This document shows positions 1-7,602 of a DNA stretch of 64,000 bases, in pieces. The position numbers and the translations under genes are program-made. The notes beneath the pieces are model-generated. The model was not told the origin of the DNA. It was given only the letters and a program-made list of their open reading frames with translations, and did not search any database. The first letter of the stretch is position 1. Each line of letters starts with the position of its first letter. Source of the DNA: Streptomyces sp. SS1-1 (lineage in GTDB: Bacteria > Actinomycetota > Actinomycetes > Streptomycetales > Streptomycetaceae); assembly GCF_008973465.1 (NCBI RefSeq), contig NZ_WBXN01000004.1, positions 5,496,501 through 5,560,500 on the forward strand, written 5' to 3'.

Positions 1-951
1 CGCGCGCGGGACGGCGTACTCCATCTCCACGAACCGGACCCGGCGCGGCGATGTGAAGACCTTGTAGGGAATGTCCGTGTACGTCCGCGCCGACAGCGCC
101 GTGCTGGAGATCCGGGCGATCGCCGGGATCGCGGCGGGTGCCGCGCGGCCGGTCCACTGGGCCACCTGGAAGACGCCGTTGGAGAGGAACTCGTCCTCGA
201 ACCAGCCCTTCAGCCGGGACACCGGCTGCTCGGGGCCCGCGCTGCGGTTGTTGCGCTTGGTGTTGGTGTTGCCGGTGTGAGGGAACCAGTAGAACTCGAA
301 GTGCTCGTTCTCGGCCCACAGTTCGTCGAACTCGGCGAGCACCCGGTCGAACGGCATCGGTTCCTCGCGGGCCTGGAGCAGGAAGACCGGCTCCACGGCG
401 AAAGTGATCGCGGTGACGATCCCGAGCGCGCCCAGGCCGATCCGGGCCGCCGCGAACACCTCGGGGTTCTCCTCGGCGGAGCAGCTGAGGACCGAGCCGT
501 CCGCCGTGACCAGCTCCAGGCCCTTGATCTGCGCGGCGATCGAACCGGACTCGCGGCCGGTGCCGTGCGTGCCGGTGCTGGTGGCGCCGGAGACCGTCTG
601 CTCCATGATGTCGCCCATGTTGGTGAGGGACAGACCCTCGCGCGCCAGCGCCATGTTGAGCCGCTTCAGCGGGGTGCCGGCCTCCACCGTGACGGTCATG
701 GCCTCCCGGTCGACGCTCCGGATGCCGGTCAGCAGCTGCGGGCGCACCAGGACGCCGTCGGTGGCCGCGATGGACGTGAAGGAGTGGCCGCTGCCGACCG
801 CCTTCACCTTCAGGCCGTCCTCGGCGGCCCGGCGTATCGCCCCGGCCAGCTCCTCCACCGACGCCGGGGAGACCTCCCGCGCGGGGCGCGCCGCCACATT
901 GCCGCCCCAGTTACGCCACGTGCCGTTCTTCGCGCTCGCCGTGCTGCCCAA
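1..951 (-). CDS. D-arabinono-1,4-lactone oxidase-like FAD oxidoreductase, C-terminus cut by window edge
   Basis: Reading the complement from 951 gives an open frame running out of the window. It begins MGSTASAKNGTWRNWGG and continues with a PCMH-type FAD domain: VGSGHSFTSIAATDG is the flavin-binding stretch and GATSTGTHGTG the downstream glycine-rich loop. This pattern belongs to the sugar-1,4-lactone oxidase (ALO/GULO) family, which oxidises aldonolactones with O2; the actinobacterial substrate is uncertain. I chose the TTG start at 951 because GGAGG lies 5 bases upstream (957-961) and because actinobacterial homologues carry the K-N-G-T-W-R-N-W-x-G N-terminus. The start overlaps the 3' end of the MFS gene by 41 bases, so the two are probably co-transcribed and coupled. 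The C-terminal catalytic domain lies outside the window. Confidence 0.82.
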   Translation of the reverse strand, partial: MGSTASAKNGTWRNWGGNVAARPAREVSPASVEELAGAIRRAAEDGLKVKAVGSGHSFTSIAATDGVLVRPQLLTGIRSVDREAMTVTVEAGTPLKRLNMALAREGLSLTNMGDIMEQTVSGATSTGTHGTGRESGSIAAQIKGLELVTADGSVLSCSAEENPEVFAAARIGLGALGIVTAITFAVEPVFLLQAREEPMPFDRVLAEFDELWAENEHFEFYWFPHTGNTNTKRNNRSAGPEQPVSRLKGWFEDEFLSNGVFQVAQWTGRAAPAAIPAIARISSTALSARTYTDIPYKVFTSPRRVRFVEMEYAVPRA

Positions 952-2149
952 CGGTGCCTCCCCGACGTGGCGCCGGCCTGCTGAGCCGGCGGTACCCCAG
1001 GAAACCGACCGCGACCGCGGCGGCCCCGGACACCGCCGGGACCACGTACCCGGCGTCCGCTCCGGCCGCGTCGATCACCCAGCCGGCCACGGACGAGCCG
1101 AGCGCGACCCCGACCGCGAGCCCGGTGCTCACCCAGGTCATGCCCTCGGTCAGTTGCGCGCGTGGTACGTGCTGCTCGATCAGCGACATGGTCGTGATCA
1201 TCGTGGGAGCGACGGCCATGCCGGCGACGAACAGCGCCACGGCCAGAAACGGCAGGTTCCCGACCAGTAGGAGGGGGATCATACTCACGGCCATCGCGCA
1301 TATGCCCAGCAGCCAGCGAGGTTCGGGCGCCCCCGCGAAGCGCAGCAGCCCGAAGACGAGGCCCGCCGCGCAGGAACCGGCCGCGTACAGCGCGAGCACC
1401 ACGCTCGCCGCGCCCTTGTGCCCCTGCTCCTCGGCGAAGGCGACGGTGACCACGTCGACGGCCCCGAAGATCGCGCCCGTCGCCACGAAGGTGGCCACGA
1501 GCACCTGGAGTCCGGGTGCGGCGAGCGCGGTGCGGCCGCCCTGGCGCTCCCGGGGGTGCGGGGCCGGCTCGGTGGCCCGCTGCGCGGTCAGCCAGAAGAC
1601 GCCGGCCGCCAGGAAGCATCCGGCCAGCAGCGGCCCGGCCTCCGGGAACCACGCCGTGGACAGCCCGATGGAGAGGATCGGCCCGAAGATGAAGCAGACC
1701 TCGTCGATCACCGACTCGAACGAGTACGCGGTGTGCAGCTTCTCCGTGCCCCCGTACAGCGCGGCCCAGCGGGCCCGGACCATGGCCCCGACGCTGGGCA
1801 CGCAGCCGATGCCGACGCAGGCCGCGAACAGCACCCAGTCCGGCCACGCGAAGTGGGCGGCGACCAGCAGCAGGGCGGCCGCGGCGAGCGAGAGCAGCGT
1901 GGCAGGGCGCAGCACCCGCCGCTGCCCGTGCCGGTCGACCAGCCGGGAGACCTGGGGTCCGGCCACGGCGGCGGAGAGCGCGATGGTCGCCGACAGGGCG
2001 CCGGCGAGGCCGTAGCGCCCGGTCAGCTGCGAGACCATCGTCACCACGCCGATGCCCATCATCGACAGCGGCATCCGCCCGAGGAGGCCCGCGCTGGTGA
2101 AGCGCTTGCTGCCGGGAGCGGCGAACAGGGCGCGATAAGGGCTCGGCAC
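911..2149 (-). CDS. MFS transporter, probable drug/metabolite exporter
   Basis: A 412-residue, strongly hydrophobic protein with about 12 predicted membrane segments, for example GVVTMVSQLTGRYGLAGALS near the N-terminus and LAVALFVAGMAVAPTMITT later. The loop SRLVDRHGQRRVLRP matches the MFS loop 2-3 motif (D-x-x-G-R/Q-R). It probably exports a small molecule by proton antiport at the cytoplasmic membrane; the substrate is unknown. The frame is open to a GTG at 2233, but the family-typical N-terminus MPSPYRALFAAPGSK begins at the GTG at 2149, which has GGAG upstream. A later start also leaves room for the promoter shared with the divergent ferrochelatase gene. It ends in TAA and overlaps the downstream oxidoreductase. 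Confidence 0.85.
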   Translation of the reverse strand: MPSPYRALFAAPGSKRFTSAGLLGRMPLSMMGIGVVTMVSQLTGRYGLAGALSATIALSAAVAGPQVSRLVDRHGQRRVLRPATLLSLAAAALLLVAAHFAWPDWVLFAACVGIGCVPSVGAMVRARWAALYGGTEKLHTAYSFESVIDEVCFIFGPILSIGLSTAWFPEAGPLLAGCFLAAGVFWLTAQRATEPAPHPRERQGGRTALAAPGLQVLVATFVATGAIFGAVDVVTVAFAEEQGHKGAASVVLALYAAGSCAAGLVFGLLRFAGAPEPRWLLGICAMAVSMIPLLLVGNLPFLAVALFVAGMAVAPTMITTMSLIEQHVPRAQLTEGMTWVSTGLAVGVALGSSVAGWVIDAAGADAGYVVPAVSGAAAVAVGFLGYRRLSRPAPRRGGTVGQHGEREERHVA

Positions 2150-2243
2150 GGCGGACTCCGGGCGGGCGGGAGCGGCGCACAGCGGCGGCTCGGCGGACGG
2201 AAAGGCTCGGCACGCTGCACGGATGTCCGGCACGACGTACGAG

Positions 2244-2257
2244 TTAGGTAAACCTAA
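2244..2257. promoter_or_regulatory. 14-bp palindrome TTAGGT-AA-ACCTAA between MFS and ferrochelatase genes
   Basis: Perfect 6-bp inverted arms (TTAGGT/ACCTAA) with a 2-bp centre, AT-rich in a GC-rich setting, in the divergent promoter region. The half-sites look like those of DtxR/DmdR iron boxes (TTAGGTTAG-N-CTAACCTAA), but the spacing is 5 bp shorter, so another regulator is equally possible. Confidence 0.45.
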
Positions 2258-2328
2258 TGTACTCGTCCGGCTGAGCGGGGCACCCGGTCGGTCGCCCCGC
2301 TGTCCGTGCCGGATGACAGGATCGACCC

Positions 2329-3456
2329 ATGCCAGATCCGCGAGATGCCAGCCCCTACGACGCCCTGCTCCTGCTCTCCTTCGGCGGCCCCGAGGGCCCG
2401 GACGACGTGATCCCCTTCCTGGAGAACGTCACCCGTGGCCGGGGCATCCCGAGGGAACGTCTGAAGGAGGTCGGCGAGCACTACTTCGGGTTCGGCGGTG
2501 TGAGCCCCATCAACGCCCAGAACCGCGCCCTGCTGGACGCCCTGCGCAAGGACTTCGCCGACCACGGGGTGGACCTGCCGGTCTACTGGGGCAACCGCAA
2601 CTGGGCGCCGTACCTGACGGACACCCTGCGCGAGATGGTCGCCGACGGCCGCCGCCGGATCCTGGTCCTCGCCACCAGCGCCTACGCCTCCTACTCGGGC
2701 TGCCGCCAGTACCGCGAGAACCTCGCCGACGCGCTGGCCGCCCTGGAGGCGGAGGGCCTGGAACTGCCGCGGATCGACAAGCTGCGGCACTACTTCAACC
2801 ACCCCGGCTTCCTGGAGCCGATGATCGACGGCGTGGTCGAGTCCCTCGCCGACCTGCCCGAGGAGGTCCGCGCGGGCGCCCACATCGCCTTCTCGACCCA
2901 CTCGATCCCGCTGTCCGCGGCCGACACCTCCGGCCCGGTCGAGTCCCACGGCGACGGCGGCGCGTACGTCACGCAGCACCTGGACGTGGCCCGCACGATC
3001 GCCGAGGCGGTCCGGGAGCGCACCGGCGAGGACCACCCCTGGCAGCTCGTCTACCAGTCCCGCTCCGGCGCCCCGCACATCCCGTGGCTGGAGCCGGACA
3101 TCTGCGACCACCTGGAGGAGCGGCACGCGGCCGGCGTCCCCGCGGTCGTGATCGCCCCCATCGGCTTCGTCTCCGACCACATGGAGGTCCTCTACGACCT
3201 CGACACGGAGGCCAGGGCGAAGGCGGAGGAGCTGGGCCTGCCGATGCGCCGTTCCGCCACCGTCGGCGACGACCCGCGCTTCGCCGCCGCCGTCCGCGAC
3301 CTCGTCCTGGAGCGGGCCGCGGTCGAGCGGGGCGAGGAGGTCAGGCCCTGCGCGCTCGGCGCTCTCGGCCCGAGCCACCAGCTGTGCCCGGTGGGCTGCT
3401 GCCCCGCCCGCACCCCCAGGCCCGCCGCGGCCGGCGCCGACAGCCCCTACGCGTGA
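2329..3456 (+). CDS. hemH: Ferrochelatase (coproporphyrin ferrochelatase type)
   Basis: A 375-residue protein that inserts Fe(II) into the porphyrin ring at the end of heme synthesis. In actinobacteria the usual substrate is coproporphyrin III (enzyme also called CpfC). The N-terminus YDALLLLSFGGPEGPDDV, the conserved HIAFSTHSIPLS block with the metal-site histidine, and GFVSDHMEVLYDLDTEA are family signatures. The tail CALGALGPSHQLCPVGCCP supplies clustered cysteines, consistent with the [2Fe-2S] cluster known in actinobacterial ferrochelatases. The ATG at 2329 follows the divergent promoter region that carries the TTAGGT palindrome. The stop is followed after 8 bases by the inositol-phosphatase gene, implying one transcript. 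Length and motifs look intact. Confidence 0.95.
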   Translation: MPDPRDASPYDALLLLSFGGPEGPDDVIPFLENVTRGRGIPRERLKEVGEHYFGFGGVSPINAQNRALLDALRKDFADHGVDLPVYWGNRNWAPYLTDTLREMVADGRRRILVLATSAYASYSGCRQYRENLADALAALEAEGLELPRIDKLRHYFNHPGFLEPMIDGVVESLADLPEEVRAGAHIAFSTHSIPLSAADTSGPVESHGDGGAYVTQHLDVARTIAEAVRERTGEDHPWQLVYQSRSGAPHIPWLEPDICDHLEERHAAGVPAVVIAPIGFVSDHMEVLYDLDTEARAKAEELGLPMRRSATVGDDPRFAAAVRDLVLERAAVERGEEVRPCALGALGPSHQLCPVGCCPARTPRPAAAGADSPYA

Positions 3457-3464
3457 GGAGTCCC

Positions 3465-4280
3465 GTGACCGACGCCCAGCCCTCGGACCTGCTCGCCCTG
3501 GCCCGCGAGGCCGCCCGCCGCGCCGGCGACCTGCTGCGTGACGGGCGCCCGGCCGACCTGGCCGTCGCGGCGACGAAGTCCAGCCCGATCGACGTGGTCA
3601 CCGAGATGGACATCGCGGCGGAGAAGCTGATCACCGACGTGATCTCCGCCCGCCGCCCGCAGGACGGCTTCCTCGGCGAGGAGGGCGCCGCCACCGAGGG
3701 CACCAGCGGCGTCCGCTGGGTGATCGACCCCCTGGACGGCACGGTCAACTACCTCTACGGCCTGCCGACCTGGTCCGTCTCCATCGCCGCCGAGCAGGAC
3801 GGCGAGACGGTCGCCGGGGTGGTCGCGGCGCCCATGCGCGGCGAGACGTACCACGCGGTGCGCGGCGGGGGAGCGTGGGCGACCGGCCCGTGGGAGCGCG
3901 AGCGCCGGCTCACCTGCCGTCCCACGGCCCCCCTGGACCAGGCGCTGGTGTCGACCGGCTTCAACTACGTGAGCGAGGTCCGCACCCACCAGGCCGAGGT
4001 GGCCCGGCGGCTCATCCCGCTGCTGCGGGACATCCGGCGCTCGGGCTCGGCCGCGATCGACCTGTGCGATCTCGCGGCGGGCCGCCTGGACGGCTACTAC
4101 GAGCGCGGGCTGAACGCCTGGGACGTCGCGGCGGGCGACCTCATCGCGCGGGAGGCGGGCGCGGTGACCGGTGGCCGCCCCGGTGAGCGCCCCTCACGCG
4201 ATCTGACGGTGGCGGCCACCCCCGGCGTCTTCGAACCCCTCCAGCGGCTCCTGGAGGACTTCGGCGCCTGGCACGACTGA
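3465..4280 (+). CDS. Inositol monophosphatase family protein
   Basis: A 271-residue Mg2+-dependent phosphatase of the IMPase/FBPase/CysQ superfamily. Motif 1 is WVIDPLDGTVNYLYGLP (D-P-x-D-x-T, metal site). GFLGEEGA upstream supplies the metal-binding Glu. Motif 2 is GLNAWDVAAGDLIAREAGA (W-D-x-A-A-G). Substrates in this family include inositol-1-phosphate, other sugar phosphates and PAP; sequence alone does not decide. The GTG at 3465 is preceded by GAGGAG (3455-3460) and lies 9 bases after the ferrochelatase stop, so translation is probably coupled. A strong hairpin follows the gene. Confidence 0.9.
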   Translation: MTDAQPSDLLALAREAARRAGDLLRDGRPADLAVAATKSSPIDVVTEMDIAAEKLITDVISARRPQDGFLGEEGAATEGTSGVRWVIDPLDGTVNYLYGLPTWSVSIAAEQDGETVAGVVAAPMRGETYHAVRGGGAWATGPWERERRLTCRPTAPLDQALVSTGFNYVSEVRTHQAEVARRLIPLLRDIRRSGSAAIDLCDLAAGRLDGYYERGLNAWDVAAGDLIAREAGAVTGGRPGERPSRDLTVAATPGVFEPLQRLLEDFGAWHD

Positions 4281-4290
4281 GCCGCCGTCC

Positions 4291-4339
4291 GCACGCGCGA
4301 GGGCCCCGGTGCTGGATTCACCGGGGCCCTCGTGTGTGC
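4291..4339. terminator. Bidirectional intrinsic terminator
   Basis: A perfect 14-bp stem (4298-4311 with 4319-4332) and 7-base loop, extended outward to about 21 bp with two G-U pairs. It lies between the convergent inositol-phosphatase gene and the 57-aa gene. There is no long T-run, as is usual in Streptomyces. Confidence 0.8.
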
Positions 4340-4349
4340 GCTGCGGCGG

Positions 4350-4523
4350 TCAGACGGTGGTCGCGCCGACCTCCACGCCGTGCTCGGCGGCGAGGCGGCG
4401 CAGGTCGTCGAGCTCTCCCTGCTCGACCTCGACGAGGAACTCGTCGCCCTCGTCGCGGGCCCGCGTCAGGTCGGACTCGGTCGCCTTTATGCGCTGCAGA
4501 AGTCCTGCGGTGAAAGCGTCCAT
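4350..4523 (-). CDS. Conserved 57-aa acidic protein of unknown function
   Basis: The complement encodes a 57-residue protein beginning MDAFTAGLLQRIKATESDL and ending in HGVEVGATTV. It is rich in Asp, Glu and Arg, mostly helical in appearance (ESDLTRARDEGDEF then LDDLRRLAAEHG), and has no signal or membrane segment. GAGGGGG lies upstream of the ATG. Third-position GC is high, as expected for a real Streptomyces gene, and it sits between a bidirectional terminator and its own upstream region, so it is probably monocistronic. I recognise it only as a small conserved Streptomyces hypothetical and assign no function. Confidence 0.7.
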   Translation of the reverse strand: MDAFTAGLLQRIKATESDLTRARDEGDEFLVEVEQGELDDLRRLAAEHGVEVGATTV

Positions 4524-4958
4524 GCTGCGCCCCCTCGTCCTGGGTCGTGGGTCGGTGGCACGGGGGTGTGCCGTCGGAAGGGACGATCACGTCTCCAGTG
4601 GATGCCCAGCGCTGCCCGAGCCGGGCGGCGACGGTGCCGGACACCCACCACCACTCTGCGGAAGCGGATCATCCCGTACCGCACGTGGTGCGGCACAAGC
4701 AGAGCGTGATCGCGGGGTGTACATGCCGTCCTCCCCCTGCCGTCTTCCTCGGAAACCTCAACCCGCGCGAAAAATCTGGCATTCCCGAGCGGCCGCCCCG
4801 TCTTCCCGGGTTTCGCGCCGGTCCCCGTCGCCGTCCCCCCGTCTTACCGCCGACTTATGGCCGAAAAGGGCAGGATGGAGCCCTACGGACCCGACCCACA
4901 CCCCTGCCCGCGCGCGCCGCCGCGCGCTACGCGGGTGGACACAGGAAGGACAAGCGAC
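4524..4958. other. Divergent intergenic region, 57-aa gene / cutR
   Basis: 435 bp without a supported gene. It must hold divergent promoters for the minus-strand 57-aa gene and for cutR. Around 4678-4696 there is a short hairpin of the type CCGCAC-GTG-GTGCGG. I see no clear -35/-10 pair. The run AGGAAGGA at 4943-4950 is the cutR ribosome-binding site. Confidence 0.5.
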
Positions 4959-5612
4959 GTGCGCGTACTCGTCGTCGAGGACGAGCAACTGCTCGCCGAT
5001 GCGGTGGCCACCGGACTGCGCCGGGAGGCCATGGCCGTCGACGTCGTGTACGACGGTGCGGCCGCCCTGGAGCGCATCGGCGTCAACGACTACGACGTGG
5101 TCGTCCTCGACCGCGACCTCCCCCTGGTGCACGGCGACGACGTCTGCCGCAAGATCGTCGAACTCGGCATGCCCACGCGCGTGCTGATGCTCACGGCCTC
5201 CGGCGACGTCAGCGACCGCGTCGAGGGCTTGGAGATCGGCGCCGACGACTACCTTCCGAAGCCCTTCGCCTTCAGCGAGCTGATCGCGCGCGTCCGGGCC
5301 CTCGGCCGCCGCACCAGCGTGCCGCTGCCGCCCGTCCTGGAGCGCGCCGGCATCAAGCTGGACCCCAACCGCCGCGAGGTCTTCCGCGACGGCAAGGAGG
5401 TGCAGCTCGCCCCGAAGGAGTTCGCCGTCCTGGAGGTGCTGATGCGCAGCGAGGGAGCCGTCGTCTCCGCCGAGCAACTGCTGGAGAAGGCGTGGGACGA
5501 GAACACCGACCCGTTCACGAACGTGGTGCGGGTGACCGTCATGACCCTGCGCCGCAAACTCGGTGAGCCGCCGGTGATCGTCACCGTGCCCGGCTCCGGT
5601 TACCGGATCTGA
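4959..5612 (+). CDS. cutR: OmpR-family response regulator CutR
   Basis: A 217-residue, two-domain regulator. The receiver domain (1-115) has the acidic pair in LVVEDEQ, phospho-acceptor Asp51 in VVVLDRDLP and the conserved Lys in YLPKPFAF. The C-terminal OmpR winged helix has REVFRDGKEVQLAPKEFAVL and the recognition helix VVRVTVMTLRRKLG, ending VTVPGSGYRI. The GTG at 4959 has AGGAAGGA 8 bases upstream. Length, partner kinase and position beside ferrochelatase, DUF4193 and dut match the Streptomyces cutRS locus. In established work CutRS was named from a copper-sensitive mutant of S. lividans and affects secondary metabolism and cell-envelope stress. It is followed after 6 bases by the kinase gene. 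Confidence 0.88.
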   Translation: MRVLVVEDEQLLADAVATGLRREAMAVDVVYDGAAALERIGVNDYDVVVLDRDLPLVHGDDVCRKIVELGMPTRVLMLTASGDVSDRVEGLEIGADDYLPKPFAFSELIARVRALGRRTSVPLPPVLERAGIKLDPNRREVFRDGKEVQLAPKEFAVLEVLMRSEGAVVSAEQLLEKAWDENTDPFTNVVRVTVMTLRRKLGEPPVIVTVPGSGYRI

Positions 5613-5618
5613 CCGGCG

Positions 5619-6878
5619 ATGGCAGCGACACCCGCACCGCCCGCCACGCCGCCCAAGCCGACGTGGGACCCGCGCAAGCCGGACCAGCCCTTCCCCTGGC
5701 TGCGCCCGACGATCCGCATACGGCTCACCCTGCTGTACGGCGGCATGTTCCTGATCGCCGGCATCCTGCTGCTGTCGATCATCTATCTGCTGGCCGCACA
5801 GGCGCTGCGCACGGGCAACGAACCGCTGTTCAAGATCGTCCAGTTCCAGAGCCTCAAGATCACCAGCAACAACTGCCCGGGGATCTCGTCGCTCAACTCG
5901 GCGGGCGACCTGTCGCTCGCCGAGTTCAACGACGCGATCAACGCGTGCATGGACCACGAGCGCAAGGCTGCCCTGGACAACCTCCTCAGCCGCTCGCTGC
6001 TGGCCCTGCTCGGCCTCGCCGTGATCGCCTTCGCGTTCGGCTACGCCATGGCCGGCCGTGTGCTCTCGCCGCTCGGCCGGATCACCCGCACCGCCCGCGC
6101 GGTGGCCGGCTCGGACCTGTCCCGCCGTATCGAGCTGGACGGACCGGACGACGAGCTGAAGGAGCTCGCCGACACCTTCGACGAGATGCTGGAGCGGCTC
6201 CAGCGGGCCTTCACGGCCCAGCAGCGCTTCGTCGGCAACGCCTCGCACGAGCTGCGCACCCCGCTCGCGATCAACCGGACCCTCCTGGAGGTCCACCTCT
6301 CCGACCCGGGCGCGCCCGTGGAGCTCCAGCAGCTCGGCAAGACGATGCTGGCCACCAACGAGCGCAGCGAACAGCTCGTGGAGGGCCTGCTGCTGCTCGC
6401 CCGCAGCGAGAACCAGATCATCGAGCGCAAGCCGGTGGACCTCGCGGAGGTGGCCGAGCAGGCCGTCGACCAGGTCCGCGCGGAGGCCGACGCCAAGGGC
6501 GTGACGATCCGCGGCGAGCACAGACCAGCGGTCATACAGGGCAACGGCGTGCTGCTGGAGCGGATCGCGCTGAACCTCGTGCAGAACGCCGTCCGGTACA
6601 ACGTGCCGGAGGACGGCTGGGTCGAGGTCACCACCGAGGTCCGGCACGGGCAGGCGGTGCTCGTCGTGACGAACACCGGGCCGGTGGTGCCGGCGTACGA
6701 GATCGACAACCTCTTCGAGCCCTTCCGGCGGCTGCGTACCGAGCGCACCGGCAGCGACAAGGGCGTGGGCCTCGGGCTGTCCATCGTGCGGTCCGTGGCC
6801 CGGGCCCACGGCGGGCACATCGCGGCGGAGCCGCGCGAGGGAGGTGGTCTCGTGATGCGGGTGACGTTCCCGGTCTGA
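5619..6878 (+). CDS. cutS: Sensor histidine kinase CutS
   Basis: A 419-residue membrane kinase that would phosphorylate CutR. It has a cytoplasmic Pro-rich N-terminus, TM1 at about 35-61 (LTLLYGGMFLIAGILLLSII), a short extracytoplasmic sensor of about 62-122, TM2 at about 123-147, HAMP to about 200, HisKA with QRFVGNASHELRTPL (His210) and HATPase_c with the N-box LNLVQNAVRYN and G-box GVGLGLSIVRS. The sensor loop contains exactly two cysteines, Cys86 (NNCPG) and Cys110 (NACMD), which could form a redox-sensitive disulfide. The pair is a reported feature of CutS, but the sensing mechanism here is inference. It lies immediately after cutR. Confidence 0.88.
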   Translation: MAATPAPPATPPKPTWDPRKPDQPFPWLRPTIRIRLTLLYGGMFLIAGILLLSIIYLLAAQALRTGNEPLFKIVQFQSLKITSNNCPGISSLNSAGDLSLAEFNDAINACMDHERKAALDNLLSRSLLALLGLAVIAFAFGYAMAGRVLSPLGRITRTARAVAGSDLSRRIELDGPDDELKELADTFDEMLERLQRAFTAQQRFVGNASHELRTPLAINRTLLEVHLSDPGAPVELQQLGKTMLATNERSEQLVEGLLLLARSENQIIERKPVDLAEVAEQAVDQVRAEADAKGVTIRGEHRPAVIQGNGVLLERIALNLVQNAVRYNVPEDGWVEVTTEVRHGQAVLVVTNTGPVVPAYEIDNLFEPFRRLRTERTGSDKGVGLGLSIVRSVARAHGGHIAAEPREGGGLVMRVTFPV

Positions 6879-7292
6879 GAGCATGTGCACCGACACGGAC
6901 CGACACACGGCACTCCGTGGGCTTGTTCGCTTTGCGCGGAATTTTCACACCGCCCCGGAAGGGAACCCGTGTGTGATCGATCACAAGGACGGTTTTCCGG
7001 CCATCTACTGTGCGTGATCATGTGACCGGTCGGAAAGCCGGGAAAATCCGGGTTTTCGGGGGTCCTGATCACGGGAAGTACACGGTGAGATGCCTTTGAA
7101 CAGCGGCATTAGGACCGTGTACGGTCCCGTTCGCCATCCAAGCCGATCACTCTTGAGGAGTCCGGTTGGGTGTCGATTGAGTAACAGACCTTGATGTGAG
7201 GCAAAATCTCCGCCTCGGGTCGGGCACAAGTCCGGCCTCTCACGCGTTACGTGCGCTGGAGACACCGCAGACACCCAGAGGGGGAGAGCGAC
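6879..7292. other. Intergenic region upstream of DUF4193 gene, with a CRP-like palindrome
   Basis: 414 bp without a supported gene. At 6972-6985 there is a perfect palindrome TGTGATCGATCACA. It resembles CRP/FNR half-sites (TGTGA/TCACA) but has a 4-bp rather than 6-bp centre. Further TGATCA-type words follow at about 7015-7030 and 7065-7070. A sigma-70-like promoter is annotated separately at 7096-7125. About 165 bp of apparent 5' leader precede the DUF4193 start. Confidence 0.4.
7096..7127 (+). promoter_or_regulatory. Candidate HrdB-type promoter overlapped by an inverted repeat
   Basis: TTGAAC (7096-7101), 18-bp spacer, TACGGT (7120-7125). The inverted repeat GGACCGT-GT-ACGGTCC (7112-7127) covers the -10, an arrangement typical of a repressor operator. 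It faces the DUF4193 gene. Confidence 0.5.
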
Positions 7293-7589
7293 ATGGCAAC
7301 GGATTACGACACCCCACGCAAGACCGACGACGACGTCGATTCGGACAGCCTTGAGGAGCTCAAGGCCAGGCGTAACGACAAGTCGACCTCCGCAGTGGAC
7401 GTCGACGAGTTCGAGGCCGCGGAAGGCCTCGAACTGCCCGGCGCGGACCTCTCGAACGAGGAGCTGGCCGTCCGGGTGCTGCCCAAGCAGCAGGACGAGT
7501 TCACCTGCATGAGCTGCTTCCTGGTGCACCACCGCAGCCAGCTGGCCCGCGAGAAGAACGGCCAGCCGATCTGCCGCGACTGCGACTGA
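7293..7589 (+). CDS. DUF4193 family zinc-ribbon-like protein
   Basis: A 98-residue acidic protein. The N-terminal half is disordered and Asp-rich (KTDDDVDSDSLEELKARR). The C-terminal half carries two cysteine pairs, FTCMSCFLVHHRSQLA and ICRDCD, that would form a zinc ribbon. This is the DUF4193 architecture, widespread in actinobacteria and of unknown function. The ATG at 7293 has GGGGGAGAG upstream; earlier in-frame codons lack a ribosome site. It lies 13 bases before the next gene, so the two are probably co-transcribed. The Cys-x-x-Cys pairs suggest metal or redox binding. Confidence 0.85.
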   Translation: MATDYDTPRKTDDDVDSDSLEELKARRNDKSTSAVDVDEFEAAEGLELPGADLSNEELAVRVLPKQQDEFTCMSCFLVHHRSQLAREKNGQPICRDCD

Positions 7590-7602
7590 GGACGGGTCGG
7601 GC

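Noticed and set aside
4758..6908. 716-codon minus-strand frame opposite cutRS
   Set aside because: Shadow of two well-defined genes.
6972..6985. TGTGATCGATCACA as a CRP site
   Set aside because: The half-sites match, but the centre is 4 bp, not 6, and no CRP target is known here. Kept only as an unexplained palindrome.
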